A stretch of 64,000 nt of DNA from RGIG9115 sp045128915 (GTDB taxonomy: Bacteria > Bacillota > Clostridia > UBA1381), in the NCBI GenBank assembly GCA_045128915.1, contig JBGVIT010000059.1, forward strand, positions 27,628 to 91,627, given 5' to 3'. Made by a program: the position numbers and the translations under genes. Of the stretch, positions 35,179 to 42,287 are shown in pieces. The notes beneath the pieces were generated by a model. That model was not told where the DNA came from and ran no database searches. It saw nothing but the letters and a program-made list of their open reading frames with translations. Positions within the stretch are counted from its first letter, which is position 1, and every line of letters begins with the position of its first letter.

Positions 35179-35610
35179 ATGTTAAAAGGAATTAACCCGA
35201 TTTTATCACCTGAGCTTGTAAAAATACTCATGGAAATGGGACACGGAGACGAAATAGTAATATCTGACGGCAACTTTCCCGGTGCGTCAGTTGCGGATAA
35301 GCTTGTAAGAGCTGACGGACATGGCTGCTGTGAGATTATAGATGCAATCCTGACACACTTCCCCTTGGATACATACAGCGACAAGCAGGTTTTTCTAATG
35401 GAAGTTACTCCGGGCGATCCTTACGTTCCTGAAATCTGGGACGAATATAAAAGCATCGTAGCAAAGCATGACGACAAAGCAGAGTTTGGATATATAGAAC
35501 GCTTTGAATATTATGAAAGAGCAAAGAAAGCATACGCAGTTGTCCAGACCGGTGAAACAGCTTTGTACGCCAATATCATTCTTAAAAAGGGCGTAGTAGT
35601 TCCCGAATAA
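35179..35610 (+). CDS. RbsD/FucU-family sugar mutarotase
   Basis: A 143-residue cytoplasmic enzyme interconverting anomers of deoxyhexoses or ribose. The N-terminus MLKGINPILSPELVKILMEMGHGDEIVISDGNF-type region has the catalytic GHGDEI histidine/aspartate, and YANIILKKGVV is the conserved end; these point to the L-fucose mutarotase (FucU) branch rather than RbsD. AAGGAGGATACAA precedes the ATG. It is 13 bases after the kinase and 20 before rhaB, so it is in the same transcript. Substrate is inferred (L-fucose or L-rhamnose). Confidence 0.88.
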   Translation: MLKGINPILSPELVKILMEMGHGDEIVISDGNFPGASVADKLVRADGHGCCEIIDAILTHFPLDTYSDKQVFLMEVTPGDPYVPEIWDEYKSIVAKHDDKAEFGYIERFEYYERAKKAYAVVQTGETALYANIILKKGVVVPE

Positions 35611-35630
35611 TCAAGAAAGGAATTTAAAAT

Positions 35631-37091
35631 ATGAAAGTTTTAGCGTTCGATTTTGGTGCTTCAAGCGGAAGAGCCATAATGGGTACTTTTGAAAATAACA
35701 AAATCACTCTTGAAGAGGTACATAGATTTGATAACGATCCCGTAATTGTAAATAATACTTTTTATTGGGATGTTTTCCGTCTGTTTTTTGAAATAAAGCA
35801 GGGTATTACAAAGGCTAAGAACATTGCCGATTATGAGAGTATAGGAATTGATACGTGGGGCGTTGACCATGGATTTATAACTCCTGACGGAGATTTGCTT
35901 GGTAATCTCTATCACTATCGTGACCAGAGAACAGTAGGAATCCCTGAGGAGCTTGAACCAATAGTATCAAAGAAAGAGCTTTATGAGCTTACGGGAATTC
36001 AGCTTGCAGAGTTTAATACTATATTCCAGCTTTATGCTTTCAAAAAGCAGAAGCCGGAGCTTGCAAAGCTTGTGGATAAGGTGCTTTTGCTGCCTGACCT
36101 TTTCAATTACTTTCTTACAGGAAAGATGGCTGCAGAATGTTCAATAGCATCAACAACAGAGCTTTTGAATCCATATACAAAACAGTGGCATTTAGAGCTT
36201 ATGGATAAGCTTGGCCTTGACCGTAAATGGTTCCCTGAAATAGTTCCAAGCGGAACTGTAATAGGAAAGGTTAAGCCTGAGATTTGTGAAGAGCTTGATA
36301 TGACCGAAAAGAATGTTGTAGCAGTGTGTGAGCATGATACAGCAAGTGCAGTTGTGGCAGTTCCTACCACCGAAAAGGATTTCGTATTTATTTCATGCGG
36401 AACATGGTCATTGTTCGGAACAGAGCTTGATGCTCCTGTAATTACCGAAGAATCACAAGAGTGTAATATAACCAACGAGGTTGGATATAATAATACAACA
36501 AGATTTTTGAAGAACATTATTGGTCTCTGGCTCATTCAGGAAACAAGACGTCAGTTCAAGCGTGAAGGAAAGAACTACTCTTATGCACAGATGGAAGAGC
36601 TTGCACGTCAGGAAAAGCCTTTTACATGCTTCATTGATCCTGATGCTCCTGACTTTATGGCTCCCGGCAATATGCCCCAGAGAATTAAGGACTTCTGCGA
36701 AAGAACCGGTCAGACGGTACCACAGACTGACGGTGCAGTTATAAGATGTATCTATGAAAGCCTTGCTATGAAGTATAAATATACTTTCCTTCAGCTTAAG
36801 CAGTGCTGCGGCAGAGATTTCAAGGTTATTCATATGGTAGGCGGCGGAACAAAGGATACCTTCCTTTGCCAGATGACAGCCGATGCAGCAAACGTTCCCG
36901 TTATTGCAGGCCCCATTGAAGCAACAGCAGCAGGAAACGTTGCGGTACAGCTTATGGCAAATGGTGTAATTTCAGACATCTGGGAAGCTCGTAAGATTAT
37001 TAAAGATTCTTTTGATGTAACTGAATACAGCGTTAAGGACCATGATGCATGGGAAGAAGCATACCCAAAATTTGTTGAAATTGTGAAATAA
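35631..37091 (+). CDS. rhaB: Rhamnulokinase (FGGY-family sugar kinase)
   Basis: Phosphorylates L-rhamnulose to L-rhamnulose 1-phosphate. The 486-residue FGGY kinase has the N-terminal ATP-binding motif LAFDFGASSGRAIMG (residues 3-17), IGIDTWGVDHGFI with the catalytic aspartate region, ISCGTWSLFGTE, and the C-terminal HMVGGGTKDTFLCQMTADA, typical of RhaB. L-fuculokinase is the closest alternative, given the FucU-like neighbour. No isomerase or aldolase (rhaA/rhaD) is adjacent. AAGGAATTTAAAAT precedes the ATG. It is co-transcribed with the mutarotase and the Wzz/kinase pair. Length is normal. Confidence 0.9.
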   Translation: MKVLAFDFGASSGRAIMGTFENNKITLEEVHRFDNDPVIVNNTFYWDVFRLFFEIKQGITKAKNIADYESIGIDTWGVDHGFITPDGDLLGNLYHYRDQRTVGIPEELEPIVSKKELYELTGIQLAEFNTIFQLYAFKKQKPELAKLVDKVLLLPDLFNYFLTGKMAAECSIASTTELLNPYTKQWHLELMDKLGLDRKWFPEIVPSGTVIGKVKPEICEELDMTEKNVVAVCEHDTASAVVAVPTTEKDFVFISCGTWSLFGTELDAPVITEESQECNITNEVGYNNTTRFLKNIIGLWLIQETRRQFKREGKNYSYAQMEELARQEKPFTCFIDPDAPDFMAPGNMPQRIKDFCERTGQTVPQTDGAVIRCIYESLAMKYKYTFLQLKQCCGRDFKVIHMVGGGTKDTFLCQMTADAANVPVIAGPIEATAAGNVAVQLMANGVISDIWEARKIIKDSFDVTEYSVKDHDAWEEAYPKFVEIVK

Positions 37092-37097
37092 TATATT

Positions 37098-37136
37098 ACG
37101 GAGCTGTTGTTATATTACAACAGCCCGTATTTTATG
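37098..37136 (+). terminator. Hairpin after rhaB (weak terminator)
   Basis: GCTGTTGT...ACAACAGC stem extended by ACGG/CCGT, followed by ATTTTATG. The U-run is broken, so readthrough into the next gene is likely. Confidence 0.5.
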
Positions 37137-37150
37137 AGAGGATATAATAT

Positions 37151-37648
37151 ATGGATTCATTAGTTCGTATAATTGTTGATACCTTTAGCGGAAAAATTCC
37201 TGCGCAGCTGATTGTTTTTGTTATATCTATGATTCCTATTTTGGAGCTTAGAGGAAGCATACTTGCCGCAGGATTCATGGATGTGTCTTTCTTGCAGACA
37301 TATATAGTAGCGGTTATTGGAAATCTTCTGCCCATACCATTTATTCTGATATTTATAAAAAAGATTCTGGATTGGATGAAGACTACAAAATCTTTTGGAA
37401 AGCTTGCAACAAAGCTTGAAGACAAGGCATTATCAAAAAGAGCGCAGATTGATAAATACGGAGCATTCGGCTTATTTCTGTTTGTTGCCATTCCCCTGCC
37501 CGGAACAGGCGCATGGACCGGCTCTCTCTTAGCTGTACTGCTCGGAATGAAGCCGCTGAAATCCTTTATCTGCATAACTCTCGGTGTTATGGCAGCAGGG
37601 CTTGTAATGAGTCTTTTATCATTTGGTATAATAAGAAGTATATTTTAA
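37151..37648 (+). CDS. Small multidrug export-type membrane protein (COG2426 family)
   Basis: A 165-residue membrane protein with four to five helices. The landmark motifs are MIPILELRGSILAAG (residues about 30-44) and GLFLFVAIPLPGTGAWTGSLLA (about 101-122), matching the 'putative small multi-drug export' family. The ELRGS and PLPGTGAWTG motifs are its signature. Substrate is not established for the family. GAGAGGATATAATAT precedes the ATG. It ends 11 bases before a terminator-bearing repeat element. It is at the 3' end of the polysaccharide/sugar gene run. Confidence 0.88.
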   Translation: MDSLVRIIVDTFSGKIPAQLIVFVISMIPILELRGSILAAGFMDVSFLQTYIVAVIGNLLPIPFILIFIKKILDWMKTTKSFGKLATKLEDKALSKRAQIDKYGAFGLFLFVAIPLPGTGAWTGSLLAVLLGMKPLKSFICITLGVMAAGLVMSLLSFGIIRSIF

Positions 37649-37659
37649 CCATATAAATT

Positions 37660-37781
37660 GGAATGTTTAAAAACAAACAGAACTAAGCATTCCGAAAAAC
37701 ATTGAAAAAATCCGCAAAAAAAATTGCGGATTTTTTGTGTTTTTATGTCATTTAACGGTCTGTTCATTTTTAGCCATTTCC
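37660..37781 (+). repeat. Dispersed terminator-bearing repeat, copy A (MITE-like)
   Basis: A 122-bp element with terminal inverted repeats (left GGAATGTTTAAAAA, right a decayed TTTTTAGCCATTTCC). Inside are an end hairpin (GGAATGTTTA 37660-37669 pairing with TAAGCATTCC 37684-37693) and a central bidirectional terminator (37705-37736). The reverse complement of copy B at 39968 aligns over its whole length. No transposase; no clear target-site duplication. Confidence 0.85.
37705..37736. terminator. Terminator core of repeat copy A
   Basis: AAAAAATCCGCAA pairs with TTGCGGATTTTTT; A- and T-runs on either side allow termination in both directions. Confidence 0.88.
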
Positions 37782-37876
37782 TTGGAATTGCAATCTGACA
37801 CTATAAACAGTCCTTCGTATTTGTTGGAATAAAACCTTTCCTTGTTAAATATTATTACAAAAAGGAGCGATGGTTT

Positions 37877-38629
37877 ATGAGTGTTTTTATTCTTAGAAAA
37901 GGTATGGTGGCTTGGTGTACAGTATCGGCAGTAGTTTTGTGCGGCATAATGTTTGCAGGCAGCTCCGAGAATGTATTTAAAAGCGGGAACAGAAATCTTC
38001 CCATATACAGCGTGGAGAGGGAGGATGATAAAATAGCGTTAACCTTTAATTGTGCATGGGGGAATGAGGATATAAATACAATTCTCGAAGCTCTTGAAAA
38101 GTATGATGCAAAGGCGACTTTTTTTATTGTTGGTGAATGGGCAGAAAAATATCCCGATTCTGTTTCTGTAATAAAGAACGCAGGTCATGAGCTGGGCGGT
38201 CACTCATATGACCATAAGGACTATGCGAAGCTCACCAAGGAGCAGGTCGGTGAGGATGCCAGGAAAACCTTTGACGCTGTAAAGAAAGCATGCGGCGCTG
38301 AAATAAAGCTTATGCGTGCGCCGTCAGGCTCGTATAATAACAGCTGTATAGAAGCTCTTGAGGAAAACAGCTTTATTCCTGTTCAATGGTCGGTTGATAC
38401 CATTGACTACGGCGGAGCATCATGTGATAGTATTTTTCAAAAGGCCACAGAGAAAACAAAGGCAGGAGATATTATTTTAATGCATACGGGAACTGATAAT
38501 ACATCTCTTGCCCTGCCCAGAATTCTTGACAGTTTAGGGGCAAAATACAGATTTTGTACTGTTTCTGAGCTATTTGTAGATGGCGATTTTTATGTGGATA
38601 ATGCCGGTAAAATGATAAAAAAATCTTAA
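37877..38629 (+). CDS. PdaB-like polysaccharide deacetylase
   Basis: A 250-residue NodB-domain protein with a signal-anchor helix (residues about 10-28), acting outside the membrane or in the spore. NodB motifs: motif 1 ALTFNCAWGNED (usual TFDD altered to TFNC), motif 2 GGHSYDHKDY (H-x-x-x-H metal ligands), motif 3 LMRAPSGSYNNS, motif 4 VQWSVDTIDYGG and motif 5 ILMHTG. The WGNED variant resembles the sporulation deacetylase group around PdaB, needed for spore cortex maintenance in Bacillus. Loss of the first motif-1 aspartate may reduce or change activity. AAAGGAGCGATGGTTT precedes the ATG. It is a single gene between two repeat copies. Confidence 0.87.
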   Translation: MSVFILRKGMVAWCTVSAVVLCGIMFAGSSENVFKSGNRNLPIYSVEREDDKIALTFNCAWGNEDINTILEALEKYDAKATFFIVGEWAEKYPDSVSVIKNAGHELGGHSYDHKDYAKLTKEQVGEDARKTFDAVKKACGAEIKLMRAPSGSYNNSCIEALEENSFIPVQWSVDTIDYGGASCDSIFQKATEKTKAGDIILMHTGTDNTSLALPRILDSLGAKYRFCTVSELFVDGDFYVDNAGKMIKKS

Positions 38630-38819
38630 TGTTTAGTGCAAATTGATGAAACTTCAAAAAAATATTTTTCAGTACGGCTTTTTTGCTAAAATCCGGAATA
38701 TAGTGTAATAATTTTCCTGAATGTCTATATGTTGTGTAATTTTTGGAAATATTTTACATATATGTTACAGAAAACGACATTTTGCGCAATATCTGCGTAA
38801 TTATTTCGTAACAAATGTA

Positions 38820-38848
38820 TTGACTTAGTAACAGGAATTGTGTATAAT
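38820..38848 (+). promoter_or_regulatory. Promoter of the 3D/G5-domain gene
   Basis: TTGACT, a 17-base spacer and TATAAT, giving a leader of about 80 bases. The 308-base gap 38630-38937 otherwise holds AT-rich spacer; no riboswitch fold was recognised in the leader. Confidence 0.75.
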
Positions 38849-38937
38849 ACTATATGTTAACCTTAAAAGCGTAAAAGGAAATATATGCCATAAACCCTTG
38901 AAATGCAAAAGGTTGACCGGCAGAAAGGAAGTTCATT

Positions 38938-39963
38938 ATGCAGAAGAATATGAAAAGACCGCATCATATAATCAATGTTATATGCGGACTCATAATAGTA
39001 TGTCTTGTCTGTACCGGTGCGGTGTATGATGTTGCCGGAATAGACGTGACAATAACTGAGATTGATGAAATTCATGATGTAGAAAATTCAATTACCGTAA
39101 GAACAAGACAGGATTCGGTACATGAGATTGTTGAAGAAAATGATTTCGAGCTTGGACTTTATGACAAGCTGAATCTTGATAATGAATATGTTATTGAAAA
39201 AGGCGATGAAATTATAATTCGAAGAGGTGTTGGAATAACAATCTCTGTTGACGGAAGTATAATTACTACATCAACCACTTCAAAAACAGTAAATGAAGCT
39301 TTGGTGGAAAACGGCATTTTCCTCGGCGAGCAGGATTATACAGCTCCCGCAGGGGACACAGTAATTGCCGACGGTATGAACATAGCTGTTTCAAGAGTAT
39401 CATCAGAAACAGTTACCCGTGAAGAAGTAATACCTTTTGAAGTGATTTATAAAGATGACGCGTCTATGGATAGCGGCAGGACAAAGGTTCTGACTGCCGG
39501 AAAAGACGGCAAGGTGGTTATAACAGAAAATGTTGTTACTGAAAACGGTGCTGTAAAATCTCGCGAGGAAATTTCAAGAGAAACGGTAATCGAGAAAGTG
39601 GATAAGGTTGTTCTCAGAGGAACAAAGAAAGCATCTGCTCAGGCAGCAAAGACAGTATCAGCCAATGGTTTTTCATACTCAAAGAAAATGACCATGACTG
39701 CAACAGCCTATTCTGCATTTAATAAAAGCGGAAAATATGGCAAAACTGCTTCCGGAATGACTGCGCGCTATGGTATAGTAGCGGTCGATCCCAAGGTAAT
39801 TCCTTTAGGTACAAAGCTGTATGTTGACGGCTATGGCTATGCAATAGCAGGTGACACCGGCGGAGTAATAAAGGGAAACAAAATTGACCTTTGCTTCGAA
39901 AAGCCAAACAAGGACTTGATGGCGTTTGGAAGGAAGAGTGTAACTGTATATATTCTAAACTAA
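38938..39963 (+). CDS. Cell-wall-active protein with DUF348, G5 and 3D domains (YabE-like)
   Basis: A 341-residue exported protein: basic start, one hydrophobic segment (residues about 12-30), two DUF348 repeats (about 40-90 and 97-145), a G5 domain (about 150-225) and a C-terminal 3D domain (about 250-340). The 3D domain shows TATAYSAF, GMTARYGIVAVDPKVIPLGT and IAGDTGGVIKGNKIDLCF with the three conserved aspartates. 3D proteins are lytic transglycosylase-like and related to resuscitation-promoting factors. AAAGGAAGTTC precedes the ATG. The gene ends 4 bases before repeat copy B and is convergent with comF. Confidence 0.92.
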   Translation: MQKNMKRPHHIINVICGLIIVCLVCTGAVYDVAGIDVTITEIDEIHDVENSITVRTRQDSVHEIVEENDFELGLYDKLNLDNEYVIEKGDEIIIRRGVGITISVDGSIITTSTTSKTVNEALVENGIFLGEQDYTAPAGDTVIADGMNIAVSRVSSETVTREEVIPFEVIYKDDASMDSGRTKVLTAGKDGKVVITENVVTENGAVKSREEISRETVIEKVDKVVLRGTKKASAQAAKTVSANGFSYSKKMTMTATAYSAFNKSGKYGKTASGMTARYGIVAVDPKVIPLGTKLYVDGYGYAIAGDTGGVIKGNKIDLCFEKPNKDLMAFGRKSVTVYILN

Positions 39964-39967
39964 AATT

Positions 39968-40087
39968 GGAATGTTTAAAAATGTACAGACTGTTCAATGA
40001 CGTAAAGATACGAAAAAAATCCGCAATTTTCATGCGGATTTTTTTGATATTTCGGAATGCTTAGCTGTGCGAATTTTTAAACATTCC
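39968..40087 (-). repeat. Dispersed terminator-bearing repeat, copy B (MITE-like)
   Basis: A 120-bp element with perfect 15-bp terminal inverted repeats (GGAATGTTTAAAAAT / ATTTTTAAACATTCC), in the opposite orientation to copy A. It starts 4 bases after the 3D-protein stop and ends 1 base before the stop codon of convergent comF, so it makes up nearly the whole intergenic gap. Confidence 0.9.
40013..40045. terminator. Terminator core of repeat copy B
   Basis: AAAAAAATCCGCA and its perfect complement TGCGGATTTTTTT around a 7-base loop; it can end both the rightward 3D-protein transcript and the leftward comF transcript. Confidence 0.92.
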
Positions 40088-40088
40088 C

Positions 40089-40808
40089 TTATTTGTTTAT
40101 GATAGAATTATATTCCCTTGAATGATTAACGCTGAATTTGCGGGCTAATGTATAGCCTGCTATACTTCTTGCACCGGCTTTATGAAGTGCGCCTGCGCAC
40201 GCTTTTAATGTATTGCCGGTTGTATATACATCGTCTATGAGCAATATGGATTTGTTTTTAACTAAGCTTTCGTCTGCAACAAAAGCAGATTTAAGATTTT
40301 CTGCTCTTTTGTATGCAGGAAGCTTTGATTGATGCTTGGTTGGTAAAATTCTTACAAGTGCCTCTGTGCTGTGTGCAATACCAAGCTCCTCGGCAATGGG
40401 CCGGGATAATAGCTCGGACTGATTATATCCTCGCTCTTTCATTCGTTCTGCAGACAAAGGAACCGGAATAATAAGGTCTGCCGTAAGAGTATCTGCAAAG
40501 GTGGCAACTGCGTATATTTTCATGTATCGGGCAAACACCTCAGAATATCCGCGACAGTTATTGAACTTGTAGTCAAGAATAAGGTCGCGTATGGGACGTT
40601 TATAAAAGAAGGTTGACATGGTATATCGGACATGCCCGTTTCTTTCCTCAAAGGTAGCTCCCGTAGGAACGATTGGGAGATGTTCGTTACAATCATGGCA
40701 TACACCCATATTTCCGCAAAGCTCTGCAAACTTATCTTTTCTCACAAGACGTTGACATGCAATGCATTTTGCATAGCAGCTCATGTCAAAAAACGAAAGT
40801 ATATCCAT
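40089..40808 (-). CDS. ComF-family phosphoribosyltransferase-like protein
   Basis: A 239-residue protein with an N-terminal zinc-ribbon-like cluster (CIACQRL...CGNMGVCHDC, residues about 16-39) and a C-terminal PRTase domain (about 125-230) with the PRPP loop SILLIDDVYTTGNTLKAC. ComF proteins take part in DNA uptake during competence in Bacillus and Haemophilus. Homologues are widespread in species not known to be competent, so the role here is uncertain. Its stop adjoins repeat copy B. It follows the SLOG-like gene by 14 bases in a leftward operon with a DnaC-like ATPase and hemZ. Confidence 0.9.
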   Translation of the reverse strand: MDILSFFDMSCYAKCIACQRLVRKDKFAELCGNMGVCHDCNEHLPIVPTGATFEERNGHVRYTMSTFFYKRPIRDLILDYKFNNCRGYSEVFARYMKIYAVATFADTLTADLIIPVPLSAERMKERGYNQSELLSRPIAEELGIAHSTEALVRILPTKHQSKLPAYKRAENLKSAFVADESLVKNKSILLIDDVYTTGNTLKACAGALHKAGARSIAGYTLARKFSVNHSREYNSIINK

Positions 40809-40822
40809 AACTATCTCCTGCT

Positions 40823-41290
40823 TTAAATGACGCTTATGGTGGTAAGCTTTTTTTTGGTTGCGTAATTCACGGTAAAGGCAGTTCCGCCTGAATTTACGTA
40901 CTTATAATAAACACAAACGCTGCTCGAATCAACTAAATGTCTGTTTCTCGCCAGCATACAACCTTTGAAATAGTGGTCATATAAAACCTTAACCTTATCT
41001 GCATGCTTCAGGATTTCAAAGTATTCAGCTTTTTCTTCCGCTTGCCAGCTGTCATAGTAGTCCTTACACGGAACTATAACTATAAGCTTTATGTTTTTAT
41101 ATGTTTCTTTAGCCTTTAATACACTTTTTGCAGCAAGGAAGTCGAATCCTTTTGCGCCGCCTACTCCGAAATATGTGAAACCGTCCTCACAGAGGACGGT
41201 TATAATTTCATCTAATTTCGACTCAATATTTTTATGTATAACACGTCTGTGGCCGGTGAAGCACACAGTAATATTTTTTAAATCATTCAT
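40823..41290 (-). CDS. SLOG-superfamily (YpsA/DUF1273-like) nucleotide-binding protein
   Basis: A 155-residue Rossmann-like protein. The N-terminal VCFTGHRRV (residues 9-17), the glycine-rich GVGGAKGFDFLAAKSVL (about 42-58) and the late CVYYKYVNSGGTAFTVNYA are the SLOG/YpsA hallmarks. The superfamily binds nucleotides or nucleotide-derived signals. Bacillus YpsA is linked to cell division and stress, but this protein's role is not known. The gene overlaps the 3' end of the DnaC-like gene by 8 bases, indicating translational coupling. Confidence 0.82.
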   Translation of the reverse strand: MNDLKNITVCFTGHRRVIHKNIESKLDEIITVLCEDGFTYFGVGGAKGFDFLAAKSVLKAKETYKNIKLIVIVPCKDYYDSWQAEEKAEYFEILKHADKVKVLYDHYFKGCMLARNRHLVDSSSVCVYYKYVNSGGTAFTVNYATKKKLTTISVI

Positions 41291-42266
41291 ACATTTTCTG
41301 CTTTCTGATGTCTGTTCCGCTGAATCTCATTGCATAGAAGTGTTCAAACAGTCTTGAAACAAATCTTTGTGTATATTCTCCTGCAAGCTGGTCAACTGAC
41401 AGATTAGTATTGATTATAAGCTTTTTGCCTGCAAGCAGTCGCTCGTTAAGAATATCGTATGCAAAAGCAGGTCTGAGCTTTGATGGGAATTCGCTGCCAA
41501 GGTCATCAAGAATAAGAAGGTCGCAGGTGTAAGCTGTGCTTATCAGCTCATCATCACTTTCATCTCTCGGTCTTGAGTATTTTTTGTTTTCCATCATCTC
41601 AAAAAGCTTGCTTGCTGTAATATAAAGTACACTGTAACCCTGCTCAATAAGGCTATTTGCTATGCAACCGGAAAGAAATGTTTTTCCTGAGCCGGGAGTG
41701 CCGAAGAAAAGAAAGCTTTTTTTATATTCGTCAAATGATTTTGTCATGTTCTTCGCTTCGGTCAGAGCCTTTTCTATTCTTTGAAGGGGTGATATGCCGT
41801 CTTGTTCAGGGGTGCTTGAAAAATACTTCACATTAAACTTATCAAAGCTTATTTCCTGCATATGCTTGGAAAGATTTGACTTGTCATAGGAATACTTGGT
41901 AAGCTTAGCCTTATAGCATCGGCATTTTTCGTTCCCTGTAAAGCCTGTATCCTTGCAAAGCTCACATTCAAAATGAACCTTGTCATAATCGTCGGGAATG
42001 TTATTTTTTGTAAGAATTTCAGTTCGTCTTTTCTTTAGTCTTTCAAGTTCCGTTTGGAGCTTTTGTCTTATTTGTTCTTCGTTTTCCGGGTTCTTTGAAA
42101 GCTCTATTGCATGGTTATAGCCCGTAGCGGCTATTTGCGAATGGATTTCCGCAAGCTCCGGGAACTGACTGTGAATTTGTGTCATGCGTGCATTTCTCTG
42201 AAGCGCTTCACGTGAGCGTATGCTGTCGTATTCAGCAGTAATTTTGTCTTGTATGCTCTGTGCCAT
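41283..42266 (-). CDS. DnaC/DnaI-like AAA+ ATP-binding protein
   Basis: A 327-residue AAA+ protein of the helicase-loader/IstB type. It has a long helical N-terminal part (residues 1-110), a four-cysteine zinc-like cluster (CELCKDTGFTGNEKCRCY, about 114-131), Walker A FGTPGSGKTFLSGC near 187, Walker B LLILDDLGSEF near 248 and an arginine-finger region near QRFVSRLFEHF. Bacillus DnaI has the same zinc cluster plus AAA+ design and loads the replicative helicase. The start is taken at 42266; an ATG at 42272 is nearly equivalent. The upstream gene hemZ ends about 20 bases away. Confidence 0.85.
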   Translation of the reverse strand: MAQSIQDKITAEYDSIRSREALQRNARMTQIHSQFPELAEIHSQIAATGYNHAIELSKNPENEEQIRQKLQTELERLKKRRTEILTKNNIPDDYDKVHFECELCKDTGFTGNEKCRCYKAKLTKYSYDKSNLSKHMQEISFDKFNVKYFSSTPEQDGISPLQRIEKALTEAKNMTKSFDEYKKSFLFFGTPGSGKTFLSGCIANSLIEQGYSVLYITASKLFEMMENKKYSRPRDESDDELISTAYTCDLLILDDLGSEFPSKLRPAFAYDILNERLLAGKKLIINTNLSVDQLAGEYTQRFVSRLFEHFYAMRFSGTDIRKQKMYE

Positions 42267-42287
42267 GTGCATTATTCCTTTCCGGGT

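Noticed and set aside
38855..38937. Possible riboswitch (such as a c-di-AMP type) before the 3D/G5 gene
   Set aside because: Genes of this type are often riboswitch-controlled, but the leader is only about 80 bases and shows no conserved core or terminator.
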